Positions 7,780 to 18,065 of a DNA stretch of 64,000 bases are shown in pieces. The DNA is from Methylohalobius crimeensis 10Ki (lineage in GTDB: Bacteria > Pseudomonadota > Gammaproteobacteria > Methylococcales > Methylothermaceae), in NCBI RefSeq assembly GCF_000421465.1, contig NZ_ATXB01000002.1, positions 300,690-364,689 on the forward strand, read 5' to 3'. The notes below the pieces were generated by a model, which was not told the DNA's origin, did no database searches, and was given only the letters and a program-made list of their open reading frames with translations. How positions within the stretch are numbered: position 1 is the first letter of the stretch; the number at the start of each line of letters is the position of its first letter. A program made the translations under genes and the position numbers.

Positions 7780-9506
7780 CAGTGCTCCAGATAATAGAGA
7801 ATATCGCGCAAGGTCTCCAGGGGTTCGGCGACCGCATCGGAATCTTTTCGCTCCATCGCCTCCCGCAGCGCTTGCAGCAATTCACCGATTTCTTCCCGAT
7901 CCTCCTCGCCGACCTCGGCGAGCATGCCTTCGGCTTTTGCCGTCAACACCCGTGCCTCTTCGAATTCAGAGGCTTCGGCTCCGGCGCCGAACAATTCTCC
8001 GATCCGCGAACGGGCGGCGGAGATTTGGCCCTGATCCATTCTATCGATCGCATGCTCGATTCGAATACTCTTCTCCAATCCGGTGGCCTTTTCAGTGGCG
8101 GTGACGTTTAAGATCCCGTCCAAGTCGAGATCGAAGCGCACCACCAGGGGGTCGCCCGCCGGTGCCTTGCGCAGCCCTTCCACCATGAACTCACCGACCA
8201 AGGTGTTTTGCTGGGCGTCTTGATGCTCCCCTTGATAAACCCGCACATCCACCCGTTCCTGCTCGTTGATCATGGTGTGAAACACTTGGGCCTTGGAAGC
8301 CGGCAGCGGGGTGTTTTTCTTGATGATGGGGGCGAAAACGAAAGGGTAGAAGGTTCCGTCTTCCAACTCCCCCAGATAGCTGGTGCCGAACGTGTAAGGG
8401 GTGATGTCCACCAGTACCGATTGGACCGGCTCGCCGGCGATCATCCCAGCCTGCATCGCCGCCCCCAGGGCGACGCACAGATCCGGGTCGATCGCCGCTT
8501 GAGGGGAGCGACCCAGTTCGTCTTCGAGCCGTTCCTGAACCAAAGGCGTACGAGTGGTGCCGCCCACCAAGAGAACATCGTCGATCTCGGAAACGGTCAG
8601 ACCGGCGCTGCTCAATGCGATATGGAGTGCTTCGATGGTGCGGTCGATATAAGGGGAAATCAGCGCCTCGTATTCAGCCCGGGACAACTCCAGGGAAAGG
8701 TGGATCGGCACGCCGTCCTTCTTGGTCAAAAACTCTTCCTTGATCGCGGCATAGGGACGATCGGACAAGGTCAGTTTCGCCGCCACCGCCGCCCGCCAGA
8801 GACGCGCCATGACCTTGCGGTCGCTCCGGACATCGAGCCCATGCTTCTCCTGAAGCCTTTCCACCAGCAGTTCCACGATCTCACGGTCGAAATCGTCGCC
8901 TCCCAGGTAATTGTCACCGTGGCTGGCGATCACTTCCACCACCCCCGCTTCGATTTGCACTACCGAAACGTCGAAGGTCCCCCCGCCCAGGTCATAGACC
9001 AGGACTTTCATGGGTCGGGTGAGATCGGTTTCGTACACCAAGGCCGCCGCGGTGGGCTCGTTGAGAATGCGCACCACTTCGAGGCCGGCAATTTCGCCCG
9101 CCTCGCGGGTGGCCTGGCGCTGAGCGTCGTTGAAATAGGCCGGCACGGTGATCACCGCCTTGCGGATCGGTCGGCGGAGGTGGTCTTCGGCCTGCGCCTT
9201 CAGCGTCCGGAGGACGATCGCGGAAATTTCCTGGGGGCTATATTCGCGGTCGCCCAGGGAAACCGTCTCCGCGGTTCCCATGCGGCGCTTTATGGAACGC
9301 ACCGTCCGCTCCGGATAAAGGAGGCACTGGTTGAGCGCCGCCTCACCCACCAACAGACCGCCGTAATCGTCGACACCCACCACCGAAGGCAGGATCCGGT
9401 TGCCGGATTCGTTCGGAATGATCACCGGTCGGCCGTGATCCAGAATCGCCACCTCGGAGTTGGTGGTGCCCAAATCGATGCCGATGATCGTCTCTGGTTC
9501 GCTCAT
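7779..9506 (-). CDS. Non-canonical Hsp70 (DnaK-like) chaperone
   Basis: 575 residues, shorter than DnaK (about 640). The nucleotide-binding domain is complete: IGIDLGTTNS, ITVPAYFNDAQRQATREAG, LVYDLGGGTFDVSV and a VLLVGGTTRTPLVQ adenosine loop. A linker (VQSVLVDITPYTFG) leads to a short substrate-binding beta domain and a reduced helical lid with an acidic end. It lacks the EEVD-type or DnaK C-terminal tail. It overlaps or abuts the GrpE-like gene upstream and the zinc-ribbon gene downstream. It is more likely a specialised Hsp70 with its own cofactors than the housekeeping DnaK. Confidence 0.92.
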   Translation of the reverse strand: MSEPETIIGIDLGTTNSEVAILDHGRPVIIPNESGNRILPSVVGVDDYGGLLVGEAALNQCLLYPERTVRSIKRRMGTAETVSLGDREYSPQEISAIVLRTLKAQAEDHLRRPIRKAVITVPAYFNDAQRQATREAGEIAGLEVVRILNEPTAAALVYETDLTRPMKVLVYDLGGGTFDVSVVQIEAGVVEVIASHGDNYLGGDDFDREIVELLVERLQEKHGLDVRSDRKVMARLWRAAVAAKLTLSDRPYAAIKEEFLTKKDGVPIHLSLELSRAEYEALISPYIDRTIEALHIALSSAGLTVSEIDDVLLVGGTTRTPLVQERLEDELGRSPQAAIDPDLCVALGAAMQAGMIAGEPVQSVLVDITPYTFGTSYLGELEDGTFYPFVFAPIIKKNTPLPASKAQVFHTMINEQERVDVRVYQGEHQDAQQNTLVGEFMVEGLRKAPAGDPLVVRFDLDLDGILNVTATEKATGLEKSIRIEHAIDRMDQGQISAARSRIGELFGAGAEASEFEEARVLTAKAEGMLAEVGEEDREEIGELLQALREAMERKDSDAVAEPLETLRDILYYLEH

Positions 9507-10126
9507 ATTTCCTCATCGGGTTTGTTCACTTTCACTTCCGCCAGCCGCAGCACCTCGCCGCGCCAGCGCCAGCCGCGCCGCAGAATCCCCACCACCTCGC
9601 CCGGGGCGCGGTTGCGAAGGGAAACCACCTCGGCCGCCCGCATGGTCGCCGGATCGAAATGCCGTCCCTTCGCTTCCAGCGGCTCGAGGCCCAGTGAAGC
9701 GAGCAACTGATCCAGGCGCGCCAAGGTCATCTGCAAACCTTCCACAACCGAACGAAACAATCGTCGGCGGCGTTTGCACAGCAAACGCACCAACCAGTTG
9801 GGACGCAAGGCCACCACCGCCTGGATGCCCGCCTCCTGACGGTCGCGCAAGTCGACCAGATCCAGCAGTACCGGGCGCAGACAATCGCGCTCACCCTCTT
9901 TGAGACGCGTATGGAAATCGGCTTGTTCCCGCTCCGCCCATTGGAGCAGGCGGCGGTATTCTTCCAAGGTCTGGCTGAATTGACGCCCTTCGGTCCGGAC
10001 TTCGACCCGCAGGGCGGCCAATTCGGCAAACAGTTGGGCCAGCCCGACCTCGGACGTGTCTTCGTCTTCCGGCACCTCGTCCAAAAACTGTTCGAATGCC
10101 GCCAGCAACTCCTCTCTAGTGTTCAT
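9503..10126 (-). CDS. GrpE-like nucleotide exchange factor
   Basis: About 207 residues from the ATG at 10126; a TTG at 10141 is an alternative. The long N-terminal part is a coiled coil (LFAELAALRVEVRTEGRQFSQ). The end is the GrpE beta domain signature: HFDPATMRAAEVV, PGEVVGILRRGWRWRGEVLR and AEVKV. Family knowledge gives ADP release from Hsp70. The middle has a basic patch (CKRRRRLFRS) not typical of housekeeping GrpE. It overlaps both neighbours, so stoichiometry is probably translationally coupled. Confidence 0.85.
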   Translation of the reverse strand: MNTREELLAAFEQFLDEVPEDEDTSEVGLAQLFAELAALRVEVRTEGRQFSQTLEEYRRLLQWAEREQADFHTRLKEGERDCLRPVLLDLVDLRDRQEAGIQAVVALRPNWLVRLLCKRRRRLFRSVVEGLQMTLARLDQLLASLGLEPLEAKGRHFDPATMRAAEVVSLRNRAPGEVVGILRRGWRWRGEVLRLAEVKVNKPDEEI

Positions 10127-10412
10127 CGAGGCACTCGGCAAACAGATCTCTCAATTGATCCGTTGTGGGCCGGGGGGAGTCCGCTCCATGAGCCATCCGT
10201 TCAATCTCGGCCAGGGAAGGACAATGAAACAAAGCGTATTCGATCCGGGCCCGCCGGTCGCGGATTTTTTCATAGGCATGGCGAATCGTCTGAAACCGCT
10301 GCGGCGCCCGTTCGGGCGGATAAGTTTTCACCCCGGCGAGGTAGGCACGACGGATCGCGGTATCGTCGGCATCGGGAGAGACGTCCAGAATCTCGAAGGG
10401 AGAAAGCGTCAT
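10116..10412 (-). CDS. J-domain-like protein lacking HPD
   Basis: 98 residues. Residues 4-60 follow the J-domain helix pattern (SPFEILDVSPDADDTAIRRA; FQTIRHAYEKIRDRRAR). At the HPD loop the sequence is YPPERAP, so His-Pro-Asp is replaced by Pro-Pro-Glu (residues 32-34). HPD is needed in known J proteins to stimulate Hsp70 ATPase, so this is either a J-like scaffold or uses another contact. There is no G/F or zinc domain. Start overlaps the TPR gene stop (ATGA) and the end overlaps the GrpE-like gene. Confidence 0.8.
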   Translation of the reverse strand: MTLSPFEILDVSPDADDTAIRRAYLAGVKTYPPERAPQRFQTIRHAYEKIRDRRARIEYALFHCPSLAEIERMAHGADSPRPTTDQLRDLFAECLDEH

Positions 10413-12238
10413 TTTTTACCTCTTTGGGGAAAAAAATTTTCCAGCAGTTTGGCGAGCACCTCCTTGGGCGAGATCTGAGGCGACACGGGCGCTTCCCGGG
10501 GAAAGCCCCCCTTCCAAGGGTCGAAAATCACTCGACTCTGCTCATATTCTTCCAGGAAATCCTCAATCCGGGCCGCCCATCGGTGCTGCCTCTTGTGCTT
10601 GGCTGTCTCCAGTGCTTGTTGCAAAACGACGATATCGTGCGGATTGAGGTCGGCGGCGGACCCTCGCCCCCGAGCCACGGCGTCGAAATAGACCAGCGCC
10701 GGGGGGCGATGTCCCCAATGAAAGCTGGCGCGCACGTAATCGCAGATCAATTGATACTGCTCCAAGCATAAAAACCGCTCGCAGACGGCGATCAATTCCT
10801 CCTCGAGCCAGTCCAGGGAGGCGCCTTTTTGCAAATACGGGCGTATCGGCTTGAAGAGATCGGCCGCGGGGACTCCTTCGGCGACCGCCTCCACCAGCAA
10901 ATCCAATAAACCGGTCACCGCAGCCTTGTCGATCTGCATCGCGGAAACGTCCAAAACCTGTCGCAAGCGCTTCAGCTGCGGCCGGCTGAGCCGGGGGGGC
11001 AATTCGAGACGAAGCACTTCGGCGGCCACCAAGCATTCCCACTGCGGCGAAGGCAACGGCGGCTGCATCCCGGCCAGGGGGTCCATTTCGCCCTCCAGCA
11101 GACGCAACCCGGCTTTTAGCGCCGCCGCTTTGGCCGCTTCCTTGGGAGTCCGGGCCAAGTCCGCGGCCGCCTGGATTTCCTTCACGGCCAATTCATGTTT
11201 GCCGGCGGCGATTTGTTTACGGGCGTGGCGCAGATGGGCAACCACCAAGCGTCGACGGGCCGACGAGTTGATGGGATCGAGCTTGAGGAGTCGGCGAGTC
11301 AAACGCGCCGCTTTCTTATAGACCCCTCGATCGATCGCCGCCTCCGCCGCCGCCTCCAGCACCGCCGAGTCATCGGGAAAATGCTCGAGCGCATCGTCCA
11401 ACAGACGGCCGAGATGCTGGCTCTTTTCGGCTTTACGGTACCAATGCGCCAGCTGCAGCCAAGTATCCCGATGGCCCAGATCGAGCGCCAGCGCCTTGTG
11501 CAGGTACTCTGCGACCTGGGAATCCTCCGGTCCCGCCAGTCGCTCGGTCAAGCGGGCAAGGTGACGATTCACCGCCGCCGCTTCCAAATATTGACTGTTT
11601 TGCCGGTAAGATTCGGCGGCGTCGGCCCAAATCTTTATCGCCGCCTCCCACGCCTCCGCTTGCTCGGCGGCCAGCGCCTGGCGGCGATTTTCCTCGACCG
11701 GGGAAAGCGGTCCGAATTGTTCGCTGTAGGCGGTCAGTCCGGCCGGATAATCGATCAACAACGCCTTCAGCGCCTCTCGAATACCGGGGTCTTCCCGCCC
11801 TTTCGCCGCCTCGAGCAACTCCGGGAAAAGCTGCTCGGGTTCGACCGTCGTCTTGGCCCGCCCCCGTAGCGTATCGACAAAACTCCTTGCGGCAGGCTTG
11901 AGCACTTTTTCGTCTTCGCCGAACAGGACCGCCACCGCTTGCGCCGGGCAAGCAAAAGGCGAATCGCGAGAAATTCGGGCAAGCAATGCCCGCCCTTCCT
12001 CGATCCGCTCCGGATAGGCGGCCAGCGCTCCCAGCAAAAAACGCAGGTCCCGATAGGGAGAGCGAAACGGAATCGCTGCAAGGGCCCGGCGCATGGCTTG
12101 TATCTCGCCGCCGCAATACGCCTCGATGGCCGCCTGCGCATAGGGCCAATGGCGGCGCAGGAGCGAGTCCTCCGGCAGGGCTTGGAGGATGCGCCGATCG
12201 CCGGCCAATACCGCCAATACCTGCCGTTTTTCCGCCAT
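10409..12238 (-). CDS. Large TPR/alpha-solenoid protein of the Hsp70 module
   Basis: 609 residues, almost all helical. Repeated TPR-like helix pairs are clear at about residues 190-370 (AEAWEAAIKIWADAAESY, QYLEAAAVNRHLARLTERL, LGRLLDDALEHFPDDSAVL, VYKKAARLTRRLLKLDP). No signal peptide or membrane segment, so it is cytosolic. It begins 5 bases after gatB and overlaps the J-like gene. The likely job is client or complex recruitment for the Hsp70; no catalytic motif is visible. Confidence 0.8.
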   Translation of the reverse strand: MAEKRQVLAVLAGDRRILQALPEDSLLRRHWPYAQAAIEAYCGGEIQAMRRALAAIPFRSPYRDLRFLLGALAAYPERIEEGRALLARISRDSPFACPAQAVAVLFGEDEKVLKPAARSFVDTLRGRAKTTVEPEQLFPELLEAAKGREDPGIREALKALLIDYPAGLTAYSEQFGPLSPVEENRRQALAAEQAEAWEAAIKIWADAAESYRQNSQYLEAAAVNRHLARLTERLAGPEDSQVAEYLHKALALDLGHRDTWLQLAHWYRKAEKSQHLGRLLDDALEHFPDDSAVLEAAAEAAIDRGVYKKAARLTRRLLKLDPINSSARRRLVVAHLRHARKQIAAGKHELAVKEIQAAADLARTPKEAAKAAALKAGLRLLEGEMDPLAGMQPPLPSPQWECLVAAEVLRLELPPRLSRPQLKRLRQVLDVSAMQIDKAAVTGLLDLLVEAVAEGVPAADLFKPIRPYLQKGASLDWLEEELIAVCERFLCLEQYQLICDYVRASFHWGHRPPALVYFDAVARGRGSAADLNPHDIVVLQQALETAKHKRQHRWAARIEDFLEEYEQSRVIFDPWKGGFPREAPVSPQISPKEVLAKLLENFFPQRGKK

Positions 12239-12243
12239 CGGGG

Positions 12244-13680
12244 TTACTGTCCTTTCAGCTTGGCCTTGAGCAGTTCGTTCACCTGCTGGGGATTGGCCTT
12301 GCCGGAGGTCGCTTTCATCACCTGGCCCACGAAAAAGCCGAACAGTTTGTCCTTGCCGGCGAGATATTGAGCTACCTGATTGGGGTTGTTGGCGATGATC
12401 TCGTCGATGATCCCTTCAATCGCACCGGTGTCGGTGATCTGCTTGAGTCCTTTCTCCTCGATCAGCGCATCGGCTTCCTTGTCGCTCTCCCACATCAGTT
12501 CGAACACCTGCTTGGCGATCTTGCCGGAAATGGTGTTGTCGGCGATGCGCTTCAGCAAGCCGGCCAGTCGCTCGGCGGTTACCGGGGTTCGGGTGATGTC
12601 CAGGCCGGCCTTGTTGAGGGCGCCGGCCACTTCCACCATCACCCAGTTGGCGCACAGTTTGGGGTCGCCGCCGGACAGCTCGATCGTCTTTTCGAAATAA
12701 TCGGACAGCGGGCGGCTGGCGGTCAGTACCTCGGCGTCATAGGGCTTGAGGCCGTACTGATCGATAAAGCGATGGTACTTGGCTTCGGGCAGTTCCGGCA
12801 ACTCCCGGCGGACCGCCTCGACGAAGCCGTCGTCGATCACCAAGGGCAGCAAGTCCGGGTCGGGGAAATAGCGGTAATCGTTGGCCTCCTCCTTGGCGCG
12901 CATGGAGCGGGTCTCGTCCTTGACCGCGTCGTACAAACGGGTTTCCTGAACCACGGTTCCGCCGGACTCCAGCAATTCGATCTGACGCTCGATCTCATAG
13001 CTGATCGCCCGCTCCACGAAACGGAACGAATTGACGTTCTTGATCTCGGCCCGGGTGCCGAATTTTTCCTCGCCCGTGGGGCGCACCGATACGTTGGCGT
13101 CGCAGCGGAACGAGCCTTCCTGCAGATTGCCGTCGCAGATGCCCAGATAGACCACCAGTTGGTGGAGCTTTTTCATGTAGGCGACCGCCTCCTCGGGCGA
13201 GCGCATGTCCGGCTCGGAGACGATTTCCAGCAGCGGCGTCCCGGCGCGATTGAGATCGATGCCGGTCATGCCGTGGAAATCCTCGTGCAGGGATTTGCCG
13301 GCGTCCTCCTCCAAATGGGCCCGAGTGATGCCGATGCGCTTTTCCAAGCCGTCCAAGTGGATCATCAAATGCCCCTTGCCCACCACGGGCAGCTCGTACT
13401 GACTGATCTGATACCCCTTGGGCAGATCCGGATAGAAGTAATTCTTGCGCGCGAACACCGAGCGGGGGGCGATATGCGCCTCCACCGCCAGGCCGAACTT
13501 GACCGCCATCCGAACCGCGGCCTCGTTCAATACCGGCAACACTCCGGGCATCCCCAGATCGATGGCGCAAGCTTGGCTATTGGGGGCGGCGCCGTACGCG
13601 GTGGATGCGCCGGAGAAGATTTTGGATTTGGTTTGGAGCTGGACGTGAATTTCCAGCCCGATGACAGGTTCCCATTCCAT
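12244..13680 (-). CDS. gatB: Aspartyl/glutamyl-tRNA amidotransferase subunit B
   Basis: 478 residues from the ATG at 13680 ([18 protein letters not shown]), the conserved GatB N-terminus. An in-frame ATG 25 codons upstream is rejected because that extension is not conserved. Catalytic core motifs [31 protein letters not shown] and [12 protein letters not shown] are present, and the YqeY-like tail ends at about 478. It acts with GatA and GatC to make Gln-tRNA(Gln) and/or Asn-tRNA(Asn). Confidence 0.97.
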   Translation of the reverse strand: MEWEPVIGLEIHVQLQTKSKIFSGASTAYGAAPNSQACAIDLGMPGVLPVLNEAAVRMAVKFGLAVEAHIAPRSVFARKNYFYPDLPKGYQISQYELPVVGKGHLMIHLDGLEKRIGITRAHLEEDAGKSLHEDFHGMTGIDLNRAGTPLLEIVSEPDMRSPEEAVAYMKKLHQLVVYLGICDGNLQEGSFRCDANVSVRPTGEEKFGTRAEIKNVNSFRFVERAISYEIERQIELLESGGTVVQETRLYDAVKDETRSMRAKEEANDYRYFPDPDLLPLVIDDGFVEAVRRELPELPEAKYHRFIDQYGLKPYDAEVLTASRPLSDYFEKTIELSGGDPKLCANWVMVEVAGALNKAGLDITRTPVTAERLAGLLKRIADNTISGKIAKQVFELMWESDKEADALIEEKGLKQITDTGAIEGIIDEIIANNPNQVAQYLAGKDKLFGFFVGQVMKATSGKANPQQVNELLKAKLKGQ

Positions 13681-13747
13681 TTTGAATCGATACCTCAGCA
13701 GTAGAAATTGGATTGAAATTCCACAGGAGCGAACGGATTGTTCGCCC

Positions 13748-15199
13748 TTACGCAAACCGCTCCGGCCGGCGCCGATGCCACTCGGTCACCTGCTGATAAC
13801 GGTGGGCGACGTTCAACAGCCGCGCCTCGTCGAAATAATTGCCGATCAACTGCATTCCCGCCGGCTTGCCGTCGATGAAGCCGGCCGGCGCCGACAGGGC
13901 CGGCAACCCCGCCAGGTTGATGGCGATGGTGTAAATATCGGACAAATACATGGAAATAGGGTCGTCGGTCTTCTCGCCGATGCCGAACGCCGGGGTCGGC
14001 GTGGCGGGGCCCAACAGCACGTCCACGGATTCGAAGGCCCGCTTGAAGTCGTCGGCGATCAACCGGCGGATCTTCTGGGCCTTCAGGTAATAGGCATCGT
14101 AATAGCCGGCCGACAGCGCGTAGGTGCCGGTGAGGATGCGCCGCTTGACCTCGGCCCCGAAGCCCTCGCCGCGCGAGCGCGTGTAAAGATCCTCGAGATT
14201 TTTCGGATCTTCGCAGCGGTAGCCGTAACGCGCCCCGTCGAAGCGCGCCAGATTGGACGAACACTCGGAAGGCGCGATCACGTAATAAGCCGGCACCGAC
14301 AGATTGAGGTTGGGCAGAGAGACTTCTTTGAATTCCACCCCCAGCTTGCGATATTCGGCCATCGCGACTTCCAGCACTTGAGCCATATCGGCGCTCAAGT
14401 CGGTGAAGAATTCCTTCGGCAAGCCGACCTTGAGCCCGGTCAGATCTTGATCCAGGGCGGCGGCGTAATCGGGCACCGGCCGATCCACGCTGGTGGAATC
14501 CTTGGCGTCGAAGCCGGCCATCGCCTGCAGCAGCAGCGCGCAGTCTTCGGCGCTGCGGGCCAGGGGACCGCCCTGGTCCAGGCTGGAAGCGAAGGCGATC
14601 ATCCCCCAACGGGACACCCGCCCGTAGGTGGGTTTGAGGCCGGTAATGCCGCAGAACGCCGCCGGTTGGCGGATGGAACCGCCGGTGTCGGTGCCGGTAG
14701 CGGCCGGCGTCAGACCTGCCGCCACCGCCGCCGCCGAACCGCCGGAGGAGCCGCCGGGTACGCAGTCCGTATGCCAGGGGTTCCGCACCGGACCGTAATA
14801 GCTGGTTTCGTTGGACGACCCCATGGCGAATTCGTCCATGTTCAGCTTGCCCAACAGCGGTGCGCCCGCCCGATTGAAACGGGTCGCCACGGTGGCATCG
14901 TAGGGGGCGGTGAAATTGTCCAGCATTTTGGAACCGCACGAAGTGCGAATACCGAGAGTGCAGAAAATATCCTTCTGAGCCACCGGGATACCGGTGAGGG
15001 GGCCGCCTTCGCCACGCTCCAACACGGCATCGGCGGCGGCCGCCGCCTCCTCGGCGGAATCTTCGGTCACCGTAACGAAGGCATTAAGGGTATCATTATG
15101 TCGGGCGATTCGATCGAGAAAATGGCGGATCAGTTCGCGGCTGGAGAATTCTCGCGCGCGGAGCCCGGCCGCCAGTTCAACTAAACTCTTATTATGCAT
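13748..15199 (-). CDS. gatA: Aspartyl/glutamyl-tRNA amidotransferase subunit A
   Basis: 483 residues. An amidase-signature protein with the catalytic Lys (IPVAQKDIF), the cis-Ser and Ser nucleophile loop ([15 protein letters not shown]) and [16 protein letters not shown]. It releases ammonia from glutamine and passes it to GatB. It follows gatC by 19 bases and precedes gatB by 67, one operon. Confidence 0.97.
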   Translation of the reverse strand: MHNKSLVELAAGLRAREFSSRELIRHFLDRIARHNDTLNAFVTVTEDSAEEAAAAADAVLERGEGGPLTGIPVAQKDIFCTLGIRTSCGSKMLDNFTAPYDATVATRFNRAGAPLLGKLNMDEFAMGSSNETSYYGPVRNPWHTDCVPGGSSGGSAAAVAAGLTPAATGTDTGGSIRQPAAFCGITGLKPTYGRVSRWGMIAFASSLDQGGPLARSAEDCALLLQAMAGFDAKDSTSVDRPVPDYAAALDQDLTGLKVGLPKEFFTDLSADMAQVLEVAMAEYRKLGVEFKEVSLPNLNLSVPAYYVIAPSECSSNLARFDGARYGYRCEDPKNLEDLYTRSRGEGFGAEVKRRILTGTYALSAGYYDAYYLKAQKIRRLIADDFKRAFESVDVLLGPATPTPAFGIGEKTDDPISMYLSDIYTIAINLAGLPALSAPAGFIDGKPAGMQLIGNYFDEARLLNVAHRYQQVTEWHRRRPERFA

Positions 15200-15218
15200 G
15201 GATTCGGGTCCTCAATAC

Positions 15219-15512
15219 TTATGCCTGCTCGATTACCTGGGGTACCAGATACAAACCGGCTTCCACTGCGGGGGCGATGGACTGGAAGCGGTCGCGCTGA
15301 TTGTCCTCGGTCACTTCATCCGGACGCAGCCTTTGGGGCAAATCCAAAGGATGGGCCATGGGCGCCACCGTGTCGGTGTCCACCGCATTCATCTGAGCGA
15401 CGAAATCCAGGATGCCGGATAAATCGCGGGCATATCGTCCGGCGTCTTCATCCTCGACCCGGATACGGGCCAGATACGCGATATTCCTGACTTCTTCGAC
15501 GGTTAATGACAT
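15219..15512 (-). CDS. gatC: Aspartyl/glutamyl-tRNA amidotransferase subunit C
   Basis: 97 residues from the ATG at 15512, chosen because GGAGAAAACG lies directly upstream; another ATG at 15524 lies before that site. The MSLTVEEVRNIAYLARI start and DLSGILDFVAQMNAVDTD segment are typical GatC. It is the first gene of a minus-strand operon that probably continues through the Hsp70 module to 7501. Confidence 0.93.
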   Translation of the reverse strand: MSLTVEEVRNIAYLARIRVEDEDAGRYARDLSGILDFVAQMNAVDTDTVAPMAHPLDLPQRLRPDEVTEDNQRDRFQSIAPAVEAGLYLVPQVIEQA

Positions 15513-15524
15513 CGTTTTCTCCAA

Positions 15525-16677
<1,153 letters not shown>

Positions 16678-16692
16678 TCATCTCCAGGGGGC

Positions 16693-17586
16693 TTGATTAT
16701 CAAACTGATTTTCACCCGCGGCCCGTCGCTCAATGTTCGTGTGGTCTTGTGCTTGCTCGCCGCCAGCGTTTTGATGACGGCCGACCATTACCACCGGGTG
16801 ACGTGGTTGCGTTCGGGCTTGGCGATCGCGGTTTATCCCGTTCAATGGCTCGCCCATGCGCCGCAGGAACTGGGCAATCAAGTCTGGAGCAATTTCACCG
16901 GCCGGGCTCAATTGCTGAAGGAAAATCGACAGCTCAAGGCGGAGATCAGTCGACTCAAGCGACGTACCTTGAAATATGAAGCCTTGAAAAAAGAAAACGA
17001 TCGGTTGCGCGCCTTTCTCGATAATTCCTTCAAACTGGGGGAGCAGATGCTGGTGGCGGAATTGCTGGCGGTGAATCTGGCTCCTTACGAACACGTGGTG
17101 CTGGTCAATAAAGGCGGCCACTTCGGCGTTCACGTGAGCCAGCCGGTCATGAGTGTGGACGGCGTGGTGGGTCAGGTGATTCGAGTCACCCCGGTGAACG
17201 CCGAGGCGCTCTTGATCACCGATCCCAGCCATGCCATTCCGGTCCAGGTCAACCGCAACGGATTGCGCGCCATCGCGGTCGGCAGCGGTCATCTCGACCG
17301 CCTGGAGGTTCCCAACCTTCCCAACAACGCCGACATTCAACCCGGCGATTTATTGATCACCTCGGGATTGGGCGGGGTCTTCCCGCAGGGTTATCCCGTG
17401 GCGAAGGTCACCGATGTGGCACCGCAACCCGGGAAACCGTTCGCCCGGATCAGCGCCAAACCGACGGCGAAGTTGGACCGAATCCGGGAGGTTCTGATCA
17501 CTTGGGGGCAAAGCACGCCGAAACCGTTTCTGCCCGCCGTCACCCCCGCCGCGACTCCCTCGGAGGGCACCGCCGATGCACCCTGA
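16693..17586 (+). CDS. mreC: Rod-shape protein MreC
   Basis: 297 residues from a TTG start at 16693, preceded by CAGGGGG; no ATG gives the conserved N-terminus. One membrane segment (VVLCLLAASVLM, about residues 14-30), a coiled coil at about 65-110 (LLKENRQLKAEISRLKRR) and a periplasmic beta domain (HVSQPVMSVDGVVGQVI, LLITSGLGGVFPQGYPV). The tail is Pro/Ala-rich. It links MreB to PBP2/RodA in the periplasm. Its end overlaps mreD. Confidence 0.95.
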   Translation: MIIKLIFTRGPSLNVRVVLCLLAASVLMTADHYHRVTWLRSGLAIAVYPVQWLAHAPQELGNQVWSNFTGRAQLLKENRQLKAEISRLKRRTLKYEALKKENDRLRAFLDNSFKLGEQMLVAELLAVNLAPYEHVVLVNKGGHFGVHVSQPVMSVDGVVGQVIRVTPVNAEALLITDPSHAIPVQVNRNGLRAIAVGSGHLDRLEVPNLPNNADIQPGDLLITSGLGGVFPQGYPVAKVTDVAPQPGKPFARISAKPTAKLDRIREVLITWGQSTPKPFLPAVTPAATPSEGTADAP

Positions 17587-18061
17587 CTCCGGTTCCGTGG
17601 TCATGTTTCTCAGTTTGGTCGGGGCGTTTTGGTTGCGCTTGTTCGCCTGGCCCGACCTCATCGCCCCATTCAATCCGGATTGGGTCCTCCTGGTTATCAT
17701 CTACTGGTGCCTGGCGGTTCCGCAACGCTTCGGGGTAGGCCCCGCCTGGCTGACCGGCCTGTTGGTGGATGCGGCCACCGGGCGATTGCTGGGCCAGCAT
17801 GCCTTCATCTACGGGCTGATCGCTTTTATTTGCGTGCGCTTCCATACACGCCTTCGGGTATTTCCATTACATCAGCAATTATCCTTCATTCTCCTGTTTT
17901 TGCTCGTCACCCAATTCCTGATGTTCTGGCTCGAAGCCCTTCGCGGCAAAACCCACCTCAGCTGGGAATATTGGCTCCCCTCGCTGACGGGCACGCTGGC
18001 CTGGCCCGCCGTGTTGACCCTCTGCCGTACTTTGAAGCAGCGTTATCTGACGTCTCCCTGA
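17576..18061 (+). CDS. mreD: Rod-shape protein MreD
   Basis: 161 residues, hydrophobic throughout, with about five membrane helices, starting inside the mreC 3' end. The order and the LPQRFGVGPAWLTGLLVDAA-like core (about residues 45-65) are typical of MreD, a partner of MreC and RodA. Four bases separate it from mrdA. Confidence 0.93.
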   Translation: MHPDSGSVVMFLSLVGAFWLRLFAWPDLIAPFNPDWVLLVIIYWCLAVPQRFGVGPAWLTGLLVDAATGRLLGQHAFIYGLIAFICVRFHTRLRVFPLHQQLSFILLFLLVTQFLMFWLEALRGKTHLSWEYWLPSLTGTLAWPAVLTLCRTLKQRYLTSP

Positions 18062-18065
18062 CCCC

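Noticed and set aside
8208-9710. A 500-codon plus-strand open frame opposite the Hsp70 gene.
   Set aside because: GC-rich antisense of a conserved gene; composition rich in Gln/His/Arg with no motif.
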